Part shown: piece by piece, positions 36,653 through 44,104 of the stretch
Layout of the letters: every line of letters begins with the position of its first letter
Position numbering within the stretch: the first letter of the stretch is position 1
NCBI RefSeq assembly: GCF_004323595.1
Contig: NZ_AP019373.1
Coordinates: 2,046,001-2,110,000 of the forward strand
Length of the DNA stretch: 64,000 nt
Direction: 5' to 3'
DNA from: Sulfuricystis thermophila
Lineage (GTDB): Bacteria; Pseudomonadota; Gammaproteobacteria; Burkholderiales; Rhodocyclaceae
The notes under the pieces: model-generated
Seen by the model: only the letters and a program-made list of their open reading frames with translations
The model's database searches: none
What the model was told of the DNA's origin: nothing
Made by a program: the position numbers and the translations under genes

Positions 36653-37348
36653 ATGTCCAAGCCTCCCTACCGCATTGCTCCCTCGATCCTTTCGGCCAAC
36701 TTCGCTCGCTTGGGCGAGGAAGTCGATGACGTGCTCGCCTCGGGTGCCGACATCGTGCACTTCGACGTGATGGACAACCACTACGTGCCGAATCTCACCA
36801 TCGGCCCGCTGGTCTGCGAGGCGCTGCGCAAGCATGGTGTCACCGCACCGATCGACGTCCATTTGATGGTCAAACCCGTCGACCGCATCATCCCCGATTT
36901 CGCCAAGGCCGGCGCCACCTACATCACCTTCCATCCGGAAGCCTCCGAGCACATCGACCGCACCATCGGCCTGATCCGCGATTCGGGCTGCAAGCCGGGC
37001 CTGGTGTTCAATCCGGCCACCCCGCTGGATGTCCTCGAATGGACGCTCGAGAAACTCGACATAGTGCTGTTGATGTCGGTCAACCCCGGCTTCGGCGGGC
37101 AGAAGTTCATCCCCTACGTGCTCGAAAAGGCGCGCCGCGTGCGCAAGATGATCGACGAGCGCGGCCTTGAGACCGAGCTGGAGATCGACGGCGGTGTCGG
37201 GCCGGCGAATATCGCCGAGGTCGCACGTGCCGGCGTCGATACCTTCGTCGCCGGTTCCGCCGTGTTCGGCAAACGCAACGAAGCTGACCCACATCGTTAC
37301 GACACGATCATCAAAGAGATGCGCGCAGCGCTGGCGACCGTGAAATGA
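36653..37348 (+). CDS. rpe: Ribulose-phosphate 3-epimerase
   Basis: 231 residues. Interconverts ribulose 5-phosphate and xylulose 5-phosphate in the Calvin cycle and pentose phosphate pathway. Signatures [37 protein letters not shown] and [16 protein letters not shown], with metal and catalytic His/Asp residues present. ATG follows GGAGA. The gph start overlaps its stop by 4 bp. Confidence 0.96.
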   Translation: MSKPPYRIAPSILSANFARLGEEVDDVLASGADIVHFDVMDNHYVPNLTIGPLVCEALRKHGVTAPIDVHLMVKPVDRIIPDFAKAGATYITFHPEASEHIDRTIGLIRDSGCKPGLVFNPATPLDVLEWTLEKLDIVLLMSVNPGFGGQKFIPYVLEKARRVRKMIDERGLETELEIDGGVGPANIAEVARAGVDTFVAGSAVFGKRNEADPHRYDTIIKEMRAALATVK

Positions 37349-38022
37349 CGGCAGCCGGTATCCGGGCCGTTCTGATCGACCTCGACGGCACGCTGCTCGA
37401 CACCGTGCTGGACCTGCATGCCGCCGCCTGCGGCATGCTGGCCGATCTCGGCCGGCCGCCAATCGCCGTCGAGGATATTCGCGCCTATGTCGGGCGTGGC
37501 ATCCCCAACCTCGTCAAGCGCGTGCTCGCCGGCAATCTGGAAGCGGCGGACGATCCGTCCCCGCCGCCGGCGGATGCGCTGGCGAGCTTCAAGAAACACT
37601 ACGCGCACTTCAACGGCCGCGCCGCCAAACCCTTTCCCGGCGTCATGGAAGGGCTGGCCGCCTTCAAGGCGATGCATCTGCCCATGGGCGTGATCACCAA
37701 CAAGGCGAAGGATTTCACGCTGCCGTTGCTCGAACGCACGGGTCTTGCCCCGTATTTCGACGTCACCGTCGCCGGTGACATGCTGCCCAAGCCGAAGCCC
37801 GATCCGATGCCGCTCGTCTGGGCCTGCGGACGTCTCGCCGTCTCGCCGGCCGATACGCTGATGGTCGGCGATTCGGTGCATGATTTCCATGCCGGCCGCG
37901 CCGCCGGCTGCAAGGTGTTTCTCGTCCCTTACGGCTACAACGAAGGACAGGATGTGCGGGGACTTTCGGCCGATGCTATAGTCGAAAGTCTCATCGATGC
38001 CGCACGACGCCTGTCCCCATGA
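37345..38022 (+). CDS. gph: Phosphoglycolate phosphatase
   Basis: 225 residues, HAD superfamily. Motif [13 protein letters not shown], motif II Thr/Asn in [11 protein letters not shown], Lys in [10 protein letters not shown] and motif [18 protein letters not shown]. Removes 2-phosphoglycolate, the product of RuBisCO oxygenation, so it serves the autotrophic lifestyle. Translationally coupled at both ends (ATGA overlaps with rpe and trpE), the standard betaproteobacterial rpe-gph-trpE order. Confidence 0.94.
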   Translation: MTAAGIRAVLIDLDGTLLDTVLDLHAAACGMLADLGRPPIAVEDIRAYVGRGIPNLVKRVLAGNLEAADDPSPPPADALASFKKHYAHFNGRAAKPFPGVMEGLAAFKAMHLPMGVITNKAKDFTLPLLERTGLAPYFDVTVAGDMLPKPKPDPMPLVWACGRLAVSPADTLMVGDSVHDFHAGRAAGCKVFLVPYGYNEGQDVRGLSADAIVESLIDAARRLSP

Positions 38023-39506
38023 ACGAAGCCGATTTCGACCGTCTGGCCCAAAAGGGCTACAACCGCATCCCCGTCACCCTCGAGACCTTCGCCGATCTCG
38101 ACACCCCGCTGTCGATCTATCTCAAGCTCGCCGATGGCCCGCACTCGTATCTGCTCGAATCGGTGCAGGGCGGCGAGCGCTTCGGCCGCTACTCGTTCAT
38201 CGGGCTCACCACGCCGACGCGCATCGCCGTGACCGGCTCGACGATTCTGCTGCTCACCGGCAACCGCGTCGCCGAACGCCGCGAGCACACCAACCCGATG
38301 TCCTACCTCTCGGAATTCATGGCGCGCTTCAAGGTGCCGGACATTCCCGGCCTGCCGCGCTTCACGGGCGGACTGGTCGGCTATTTCGGCTACGACACGG
38401 TGCGCTACATCGAACCGAAGCTCGCCGATACGCAAAAGCCCGATCCGCTTGGCGTACCGGACATCCTGCTCTTGCTCTCCGAGGAAATCGCCATCGTCGA
38501 CAACCTCTCGGGCAAGCTGACCCTCGTCGTCTATGCCGAGCCGGGCTTTCCCGGCGCCTGGCGCCAGGCCCAGGCGCGCCTCAAAGAATTGCTCGGCCGC
38601 CTGCGCGCGCCGGTCAAGCTGCCCGAGGATACCCGTGCCGTACCGCCAGCGCCGAGTTTCGAATTCGCCGAACAGGACTTCAAGACCGCCGTGCGGCGTG
38701 CCAAGCAATACATCGTCGATGGCGACATCATGCAGGTGGTGCTCTCGCAGCGCATGAGCCGCCCCTATGCGGCGAGTCCCCTGGCGCTCTACCGCGCCTT
38801 GCGCACGCTCAACCCCTCGCCCTACATGTTCTTCTTCGACTTCGGCGATTTCCAGGTCGTCGGTGCCTCGCCGGAAATCCTCGTGCGCCTCGAAACGGAA
38901 GACGGCAAACGCAAAATCACGGTGCGGCCGATCGCCGGCACCCGCAAGCGTGGCGCGAATGCCATCGAGGACGCGCGGCTCGCTGCCGAGCTCTTGGCCG
39001 ATCCAAAGGAGCGCGCCGAACATCTGCAACTATTAGACCTCGGCAGGAACGACGTCGGCCGCGTCGCCAAGATCGGCACGGTCAAAGTCACCGACCAATA
39101 CACCATCGAACGCTACTCGCACGTGATGCACATCGTCTCCAACGTCGAAGGCGAGTTGAAGGACGACGAAGGGCCCGTCTCGGTGCTCAAAGCCACCTTC
39201 CCGGCCGGCACCGTCTCCGGCGCGCCGAAGGTGCGCGCTATGGAGATCATCGACGAGCTGGAACCCACCAAGCGCAGCATCTATGCCGGTGCGGTCGGCT
39301 ATCTGGGCTTCAATGGCGACATGGATCTGGCCATCGCCATCCGCACCGCGGTCGTCAAGGACGGCCGCATCTTCGTGCAGGCCGGCGCCGGCATCGTCGC
39401 CGATTCCGATCCGGAGGCCGAATGGCAGGAAACACTCAACAAGGCAAGAGCGCAACTGAAAGCCGCCGACATGGCCGAATGCGGACTCGATACCCGTTTC
39501 GACTGA
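38019..39506 (+). CDS. trpE: Anthranilate synthase component I
   Basis: 495 residues. Chorismate to anthranilate with TrpG. N-terminal Trp-feedback region with LLESVQGGERFGRYSFIG, and C-terminal chorismate domain with GDIMQVVLSQRM, RPIAGTRKRG, DLGRNDVGRV and FPAGTVSGAPKVRAMEII. Residues about 206-214 (RAVPPAPSF) between the two halves come from an interspersed repeat. Its partner genes trpGDC, normally next, are 16.5 kb away. Confidence 0.95.
   Translation: MNEADFDRLAQKGYNRIPVTLETFADLDTPLSIYLKLADGPHSYLLESVQGGERFGRYSFIGLTTPTRIAVTGSTILLLTGNRVAERREHTNPMSYLSEFMARFKVPDIPGLPRFTGGLVGYFGYDTVRYIEPKLADTQKPDPLGVPDILLLLSEEIAIVDNLSGKLTLVVYAEPGFPGAWRQAQARLKELLGRLRAPVKLPEDTRAVPPAPSFEFAEQDFKTAVRRAKQYIVDGDIMQVVLSQRMSRPYAASPLALYRALRTLNPSPYMFFFDFGDFQVVGASPEILVRLETEDGKRKITVRPIAGTRKRGANAIEDARLAAELLADPKERAEHLQLLDLGRNDVGRVAKIGTVKVTDQYTIERYSHVMHIVSNVEGELKDDEGPVSVLKATFPAGTVSGAPKVRAMEIIDELEPTKRSIYAGAVGYLGFNGDMDLAIAIRTAVVKDGRIFVQAGAGIVADSDPEAEWQETLNKARAQLKAADMAECGLDTRFD
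38635..38659 (-). repeat. Short interspersed repeat, copy 8 (in frame in trpE)
   Basis: Minus-strand unit in a plus-strand gene: GTGCCGTACCGCCAGCGCC then GAGTTT. Encodes AVPPAPSF in the linker between the two TrpE subdomains. Confidence 0.75.
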
Positions 39507-40294
39507 TCTCGATCTGGCTGCTTCTGTGGACCAGCGCCGTCTGGGGCCAGGCAGCGTTCATCACCGTCGCTTCGACCACCTCGACCGAACAATCGGGCCT
39601 GTTCGGCCATCTGCTGCCGGCCTTCGAGAAGACGAGCGGCATCCACGTGCGTGTCGTCGCCCTCGGCACTGGGCAGGCACTCGATCTGGCGCGGCGCGGC
39701 GATGCCGACGTGGTATTCGTGCATGACCCGGCCGCCGAGGAAAGATTCGTTGCCGAAGGTCACGGCGTGAAGCGGCACCCGGTGATGTACAACGATTTCG
39801 TCCTCATCGGACCGAAGCGCGATCCGGCCGGCGCTGCCGGCCAGGACATCCTCGTCGCCTTGCGCCGCATCGCCGCGGCACGCGCCCCATTCGTCTCGCG
39901 CGGCGACAAGAGCGGCACCCACGCCGCCGAACTGCGTTACTGGGCGCTGGCGGGCATCGATCTCGCGCAAATCAAAGGCCCGTGGTACCGCGACACCGGC
40001 GCCGGCATGGGCGCAGCGCTCAACATCGCCAGCGCGCTCGATGCCTACGTGCTCGCCGATCGCGGTACTTGGCTCAACTTCAGAAACCGCGGCAAGCTGG
40101 CAATCCTCGTCGCGGGCGATGCGCGCATGTTCAACCAGTACGGCGTCATCCTCGTCGATCCGGCCCGGCATCCGCAGGTCAAGCAACGCGAAGGGCAGGC
40201 TTTCATCGACTGGCTGATCTCGCCAGATGGCCAGCGCACGATCGCCGACTACCGGATCGGCGGTGAGCAAGTGTTCTTTCCGAACGCCAAATGA
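39479..40294 (+). CDS. tupA: Tungstate-type ABC transporter substrate-binding protein
   Basis: 271 residues with an N-terminal signal peptide (hydrophobic LISIWLLLWTSAVWG, cleavage near QA). Mature protein matches the TupA/COG2998 family: ASTTSTEQSGLFGHLLPAFE, a GTGQALDLARRGDADVVFVH motif and SRGDKSGTH. These proteins bind tungstate (or molybdate) in the periplasm. The ATG at 39479 overlaps the trpE end by 28 bp. The permease start overlaps its stop (ATGA). Confidence 0.85.
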   Translation: MRTRYPFRLISIWLLLWTSAVWGQAAFITVASTTSTEQSGLFGHLLPAFEKTSGIHVRVVALGTGQALDLARRGDADVVFVHDPAAEERFVAEGHGVKRHPVMYNDFVLIGPKRDPAGAAGQDILVALRRIAAARAPFVSRGDKSGTHAAELRYWALAGIDLAQIKGPWYRDTGAGMGAALNIASALDAYVLADRGTWLNFRNRGKLAILVAGDARMFNQYGVILVDPARHPQVKQREGQAFIDWLISPDGQRTIADYRIGGEQVFFPNAK

Positions 40295-40995
40295 ACACGC
40301 TCTCGGACAGCTTCGCGCTCGCCGCTGCGCTGATCGCCGGTGGTGATGCCCGCCTCTTCGCGATCGTCGCCCTGAGTCTGGCAGTGAGCCTCACCGCCAC
40401 GCTGCTCGCCTGCCTCGTCGGCATGCCGTTCGGCGCACTGCTGGCGGTCGGCCGTTTTCCCGGCCGACGCGGCCTGATCGTGCTGACCAACGGCCTGATG
40501 GGACTGCCGCCGGTGGTCGTCGGTCTGCTGGTCTATCTGCTGCTCTCGCGCGCCGGGCCGCTGGGCAGCTTCGGGCTGTTGTTCACGCCGCCGGCGATGA
40601 TCATCGCCCAGACCGTGCTGATCGCGCCGATCGTCGCCGCGCTGACGCGCCAGGTGATCGAGGACGAATGGCGCGAATATCGCGAACAATTGCGCAGCCT
40701 CGGCGCCAGCCGCCTGCGCGCCGGCCTGACGCTGTTGTGGAACGCGCGCTTCTCGCTCACCACCGCCGCCTTGGCCGGCTTCGGCCGCGCCATCGCCGAA
40801 GTCGGTGCGGTGATGATCGTCGGCGGCAACATCGAAGGGGTGACGCGCGTGATGACCACCACCATCGCCCTCGAAACGAGCAAGGGCGATCTGCCGCACG
40901 CGCTGGCACTCGGCTTCATCCTCGTCGCGCTCGCCTTGGCGCTCAACACCGTTGCCTACGGCTTCAGACAGTGGGCGGAGCGACGCTGGGGATGA
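40291..40995 (+). CDS. tupB: Tungstate-type ABC transporter permease
   Basis: 234 residues, about five transmembrane helices, with the ABC permease EAA loop near LRSLGASRLRAGLTLLWNAR and FGRAIAEVGAVMIVGGNIEG. Closest in layout to TupB/WtpB/ModB-type permeases of oxyanion importers. Coupled to tupA and to the truncated ATPase gene by overlaps. Confidence 0.87.
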   Translation: MNTLSDSFALAAALIAGGDARLFAIVALSLAVSLTATLLACLVGMPFGALLAVGRFPGRRGLIVLTNGLMGLPPVVVGLLVYLLLSRAGPLGSFGLLFTPPAMIIAQTVLIAPIVAALTRQVIEDEWREYREQLRSLGASRLRAGLTLLWNARFSLTTAALAGFGRAIAEVGAVMIVGGNIEGVTRVMTTTIALETSKGDLPHALALGFILVALALALNTVAYGFRQWAERRWG

Positions 40996-41369
40996 ACGGC
41001 GCGACGCTTCCCTGGCTCGTGCTCGAAGGGCTCACGCTCGTCGAACACGGCATCACGCTGGTTGCCGACATCGATGCGAAACTCGGCGCTGGCAGGACGG
41101 CAATCCTCGGCCCCAACGGCGCCGGCAAGAGCACTCTGCTGCGCCTGATGCATGGGCTATTGCGCCCCAGCGCCGGGCGCGTGATCTGGTCGCGGCCGCT
41201 GACGCAGGGCATGGTGTTCCAGCGTCCGGTGATGCTGCGCAGCCGCGTCGCTGAAGAGGTGATCTATCTGGAAAGCGGCCGCCTCGTCGAACAGACCCCC
41301 GCCGCGGAATTCTTCCGCCAGCCGCGCACAGCGGCAGCGCAAGCGTTCATCGCCGCGGAAATCGGCTGA
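40992..41369 (+). CDS. tupC: Tungstate-type ABC ATPase with large internal deletion (probably non-functional)
   Basis: Only 125 residues where 220-250 are expected. It keeps Walker A (GPNGAGKST), the Q-loop (GMVFQRPVMLRSRVAEE) and the normal C-terminal tail (VIYLESGRLVEQTPAAEFF), but the region between is gone: no LSGGQ signature, no Walker B, no D-loop or H-loop. The frame is kept, so the deletion is a multiple of 3, roughly 100-110 codons, joining at SRVAEE/VIYLES near 41254. Without those motifs ATP hydrolysis should be lost, and the transporter would need another ATPase. Residues 30-37 are encoded by an interspersed repeat beside Walker A. Confidence 0.8.
   Translation: MNGATLPWLVLEGLTLVEHGITLVADIDAKLGAGRTAILGPNGAGKSTLLRLMHGLLRPSAGRVIWSRPLTQGMVFQRPVMLRSRVAEEVIYLESGRLVEQTPAAEFFRQPRTAAAQAFIAAEIG
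41079..41102 (+). repeat. Short interspersed repeat, copy 9 (in frame in tupC)
   Basis: AAACTCGGCGCTGGCAGGAC then GGCA, about 22 of 24 matches to consensus, encoding KLGAGRTA directly before the Walker A motif. Confidence 0.65.
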
Positions 41370-41381
41370 TTCCCACCTCCT

Positions 41382-42635
41382 TCAGGCCTGGCGCGTGACG
41401 CGTGCCACTTCCTCCAGCGTGGTGAGCCCGGCGCGCGCCAGCTGCAAAGCGGCCTCGCGCAGGTCGTGCATGCCCTGCCGGCGCGCCTCGGCTCTAATCG
41501 TGGCCAGTGGCGCACGCTCGATGATCAGCGTGCGCATGGCTTCTTCGAGCACGAGAATCTCGGCGATCGCCCGCCGGCCGAGATAACCTGTGGTGCGGCA
41601 GGCACCGCAGCCGCTGCCGCGCCGGTAGCCGCCGATCGCCGCCTCGGGCGGCAGGGCGAGCGCCGCGAGTTCAGCGGGCGTCGGCACGACCGGTTCGGCA
41701 CAATGCGGACAGACCGTGCGCAGCAGCCGCTGGACGACGATGCCGTTCAACGCCTCGCCCAACGCCGCCGCAGGAATGCCGAAGCGCGCTAAGCGACCGA
41801 GCGCATCGAAGACATGGTTGCCGCCCACCGCCGCCAGCACACGCCGGCCGTCCTGAGCCGCCTCGAGCGCCTGTCGGGCACTCGCCGCATCGCGCAACGG
41901 ATCGATCAAGAGCCAGTCGGGATCATGTTGCAGCGCGGCGCGCAGTGCGTCGGCCATGCCTTCGGCACGGGAGCCGTCGGGCGTGGTTTGCAGGACGCCC
42001 GGCATGGGATAGGCGACGGCGGCCTCGACGCTGACGATCTTTTCGCGGCCGTCGCAATGTTCGGCGAGCATCGCATACAGCGTGGTCGTCCGGCCGCTGC
42101 CCGACGGGCCGGCGACGAGCACCAGCCCGTAAGGCTGTGCCGCGAGCGCATGCAGGCGGGCGCGCTCGGCACTGGCGAAACCGAGCCGTTCGATGTCCAG
42201 CACCTCGCCGGCCGGCACCAGTCGCGGTCTGGCGAAGATGTGCAAGCTCGCATCCTCGCCATGCTGGCCGGTGAGGAGCGAGAGCCGCACAGGCACACGG
42301 CGTCCGTTCAAGCGCAATTCGCCGTGTCTTTCGCGCGCAGTGCCGTCGAGGCCGATCAGCGCTTTCAGCCGCGCGAGCGCCTGTGCCGCGATTTCGCGTC
42401 CAGCCAGCTCGCAGACGGTTTCGAGCACGCCGTCGACGCGCTGGCGCACGATCAGACCGAGCCCCGTCGTTTCGAAATGGACGTCGCTCGCGCCGAGGCG
42501 CAGCGCGGCATCGAGTTTTTCCTGCACCAGCGTCTTCAGCGCATCCTGGCTCTCACTGGGCGACACGCGCACAGGCATCTGCGTCACCTTGGCCAGCGGC
42601 GGGGTTGCAATGGAAGCGGGTAGTCGAGCGGTCAT
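41382..42635 (-). CDS. GspE/PilB-like protein with degenerate ATPase motifs
   Basis: 417 residues, clearly a paralogue of the GspE at 47968 across the whole C-terminal two thirds (DAALRLGASDVHFE, LYAMLAEH, CPHCAEPV with the CxxC zinc site, QGMHDLREAALQLARAG). Key catalytic motifs are altered: Walker A GPSGSGRTT has Arg182 for the invariant Lys; the Asp box EDPVEY reads EAAVAY; the Walker B GEIRD reads DPLRD, losing the Glu; the His box TGH reads DGR. It also lacks the N-terminal domain. Probably a pseudo-ATPase with a structural or regulatory role in the adjacent secretion machine. Start supported by GAGGAG upstream. Confidence 0.82.
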   Translation of the reverse strand: MTARLPASIATPPLAKVTQMPVRVSPSESQDALKTLVQEKLDAALRLGASDVHFETTGLGLIVRQRVDGVLETVCELAGREIAAQALARLKALIGLDGTARERHGELRLNGRRVPVRLSLLTGQHGEDASLHIFARPRLVPAGEVLDIERLGFASAERARLHALAAQPYGLVLVAGPSGSGRTTTLYAMLAEHCDGREKIVSVEAAVAYPMPGVLQTTPDGSRAEGMADALRAALQHDPDWLLIDPLRDAASARQALEAAQDGRRVLAAVGGNHVFDALGRLARFGIPAAALGEALNGIVVQRLLRTVCPHCAEPVVPTPAELAALALPPEAAIGGYRRGSGCGACRTTGYLGRRAIAEILVLEEAMRTLIIERAPLATIRAEARRQGMHDLREAALQLARAGLTTLEEVARVTRQA

Positions 42636-42758
42636 CGGATTCTCCTCTCGTAGGTGGATCGCGCCAGCAATGCCGGATTCACTGCGATCTTGCGCGTTCG
42701 TCTGGCCGATCGCCACTGTCGCCAAACCACGACGAAACGATTGTCGGCGATGCGGCTT

Positions 42759-43262
42759 TCAGTGCCGTGCCACTGCCACACTGGCCGTTGCGCCGGCGGG
42801 AACGGGCTGCAAGGCGAAGACCCATTCGTCGTGGCGCTGCGCCTGGGCGAATGCCTCCAGCCCGACCGGAAAGCCGCTCCTGCGCAGCGTTGGCGAGGTG
42901 CTCAAGCTATGGATGCCGAGGATGCGTCCGTCCGGCGCGCGCACCAGGCCCCAGCGCTTGCTGCCGGTGAGCGGATCGCGATAGAGGCGCCGCAAATGGC
43001 GTTTCGTGCCGGGATGGCGTGGATCGCGCAACAGCTCGGTCAGTTCCTGCGGCGCATCGGGTTGGCCGAGCGGTGTGGCCTCGGCATAGCTTTTCAGTGC
43101 GGCGCGGAACTCCTGACCGATGGCGATGAGCTCCGCTTCCTGCTCACGTAATTGCAGTTGCGCGCCGGTTTCCAGCACGCGCGTCGCGCCCACCGCGATC
43201 AGTGCGATGGTGATCAACAGCGCGACGTAGGTGAAACCCGCCTCGCGGCTACCATTGTGCAT
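42759..43262 (-). CDS. Pseudopilin-like protein (prepilin N-terminus)
   Basis: 167 residues from the ATG at 43260-43262. N-terminal type IV prepilin signature REAGFTYVALLITIALIAVG: cleavage expected between Gly and Phe, though the usual Glu at +5 is replaced by Ala or Leu, which would make it a minor, perhaps tip, subunit (GspK or GspI-like). The rest has conserved LYRDPLTGSKRWGLVRAPDGRI, resembling minor pilin-like proteins of MSHA/secretion loci. Overlaps the preceding pseudopilin gene by 14 bp. Confidence 0.72.
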   Translation of the reverse strand: MHNGSREAGFTYVALLITIALIAVGATRVLETGAQLQLREQEAELIAIGQEFRAALKSYAEATPLGQPDAPQELTELLRDPRHPGTKRHLRRLYRDPLTGSKRWGLVRAPDGRILGIHSLSTSPTLRRSGFPVGLEAFAQAQRHDEWVFALQPVPAGATASVAVARH

Positions 43263-43623
43263 AGGCACGCCCATTCCGGCCGACGCCGGGCGCGCGGCTC
43301 TTCAGATCGACGACGCCGCTGGCGCCCTCTTCGTCCTGGATGACGACGAGCCGCCAGGCGGTAGCGCTGTCCAGCAGGGGATCGACCGGCAGAGTGCGCA
43401 GATAGCGGCGCGCGACCAGCTCTTCGAGCGAGCTCGGATAACGCCCGCGGTCGGCATGGAAGCGGTCGATCGCGCTGCGCGTGATGCGCAGGTTTTCCGC
43501 AAGCACGGCCTCTTTCGCGCGATCGACGCTGTGCAGGTATTTCGGCGCCGCCAGCGACAGCAGCAGACCAAGGATCGCCAGCACGACGAGCAGCTCGATC
43601 AGCGTGAAACCGCGCCTGTTCAT
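43249..43623 (-). CDS. GspG/GspH-like pseudopilin
   Basis: 124 residues. Prepilin signature RRGFTLIELLVVLAILGLLL with Glu at +5, then an amphipathic helix and a YPSSLEELVARRYLRTLPVDPL segment typical of GspG-type major pseudopilins. Needs prepilin peptidase, which is not in this window. Tightly packed in the operon, 7 bp after the previous pseudopilin gene. Confidence 0.82.
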   Translation of the reverse strand: MNRRGFTLIELLVVLAILGLLLSLAAPKYLHSVDRAKEAVLAENLRITRSAIDRFHADRGRYPSSLEELVARRYLRTLPVDPLLDSATAWRLVVIQDEEGASGVVDLKSRAPGVGRNGRAYAQW

Positions 43624-43630
43624 GCCTGCC

Positions 43631-44104
43631 TCACCACTCGCGATAGGGCACGCCGTTGAGGCCAATCGCGGTCGAGCGGGAGAAAACATCGAAGACGTCC
43701 TCGCCCTCCTGCGGCGCATCGGGCTCGCTCGCATAGCTGCGCTTGCCCCAGGTCGCCACCGCTTCGACGCTTGGATCGGGGTACAACGGATCGCGGGGCA
43801 GGCGGCGCAGGAAATAGAGCTTGCGGCGGCGCACATCTTTCGCATCCTCGACGCCGGCGACCAGTGCTTCGAGATTCGGCGGATAGCCGCTCGCGCCCGC
43901 GGGCAGCACGATGCGCCCTTCGTCGGCGGCCCACTTGTAGGCATCGATCGCATCGCGGATCTCGCGCAGGGCGCGGCGCAGTTCCTGTTCCTTCTGGCGC
44001 TGCTGCGATACCTCGGCGAGCGGCAGTGCGATGCCGGCGAGCACGCCGAGGATCGCCAGCACGGCGACCAGCTCGATCAGCGTGAAGCCTCGGACGCGTT
44101 TCAT
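43631..44104 (-). CDS. GspG-like pseudopilin
   Basis: 157 residues. Prepilin signature MKRVRGFTLIELVAVLAILG with Glu at +5, long N-terminal helix with the charged QRQKEQELRRALREIRDAI, and a C-terminal domain with YPPNLEALVAG and LRRLPRDPLYPD. Second of three pseudopilins in this cluster plus GspG at 50716. The start overlaps the secretin stop by 4 bp (ATGA). Confidence 0.83.
   Translation of the reverse strand: MKRVRGFTLIELVAVLAILGVLAGIALPLAEVSQQRQKEQELRRALREIRDAIDAYKWAADEGRIVLPAGASGYPPNLEALVAGVEDAKDVRRRKLYFLRRLPRDPLYPDPSVEAVATWGKRSYASEPDAPQEGEDVFDVFSRSTAIGLNGVPYREW

Noticed and set aside
39479-39506. Possible frameshift or fusion between trpE and tupA
   Set aside because: Both proteins are complete: trpE ends in its normal tail and tupA has its own ATG and signal peptide in another frame; this is simple overlap.
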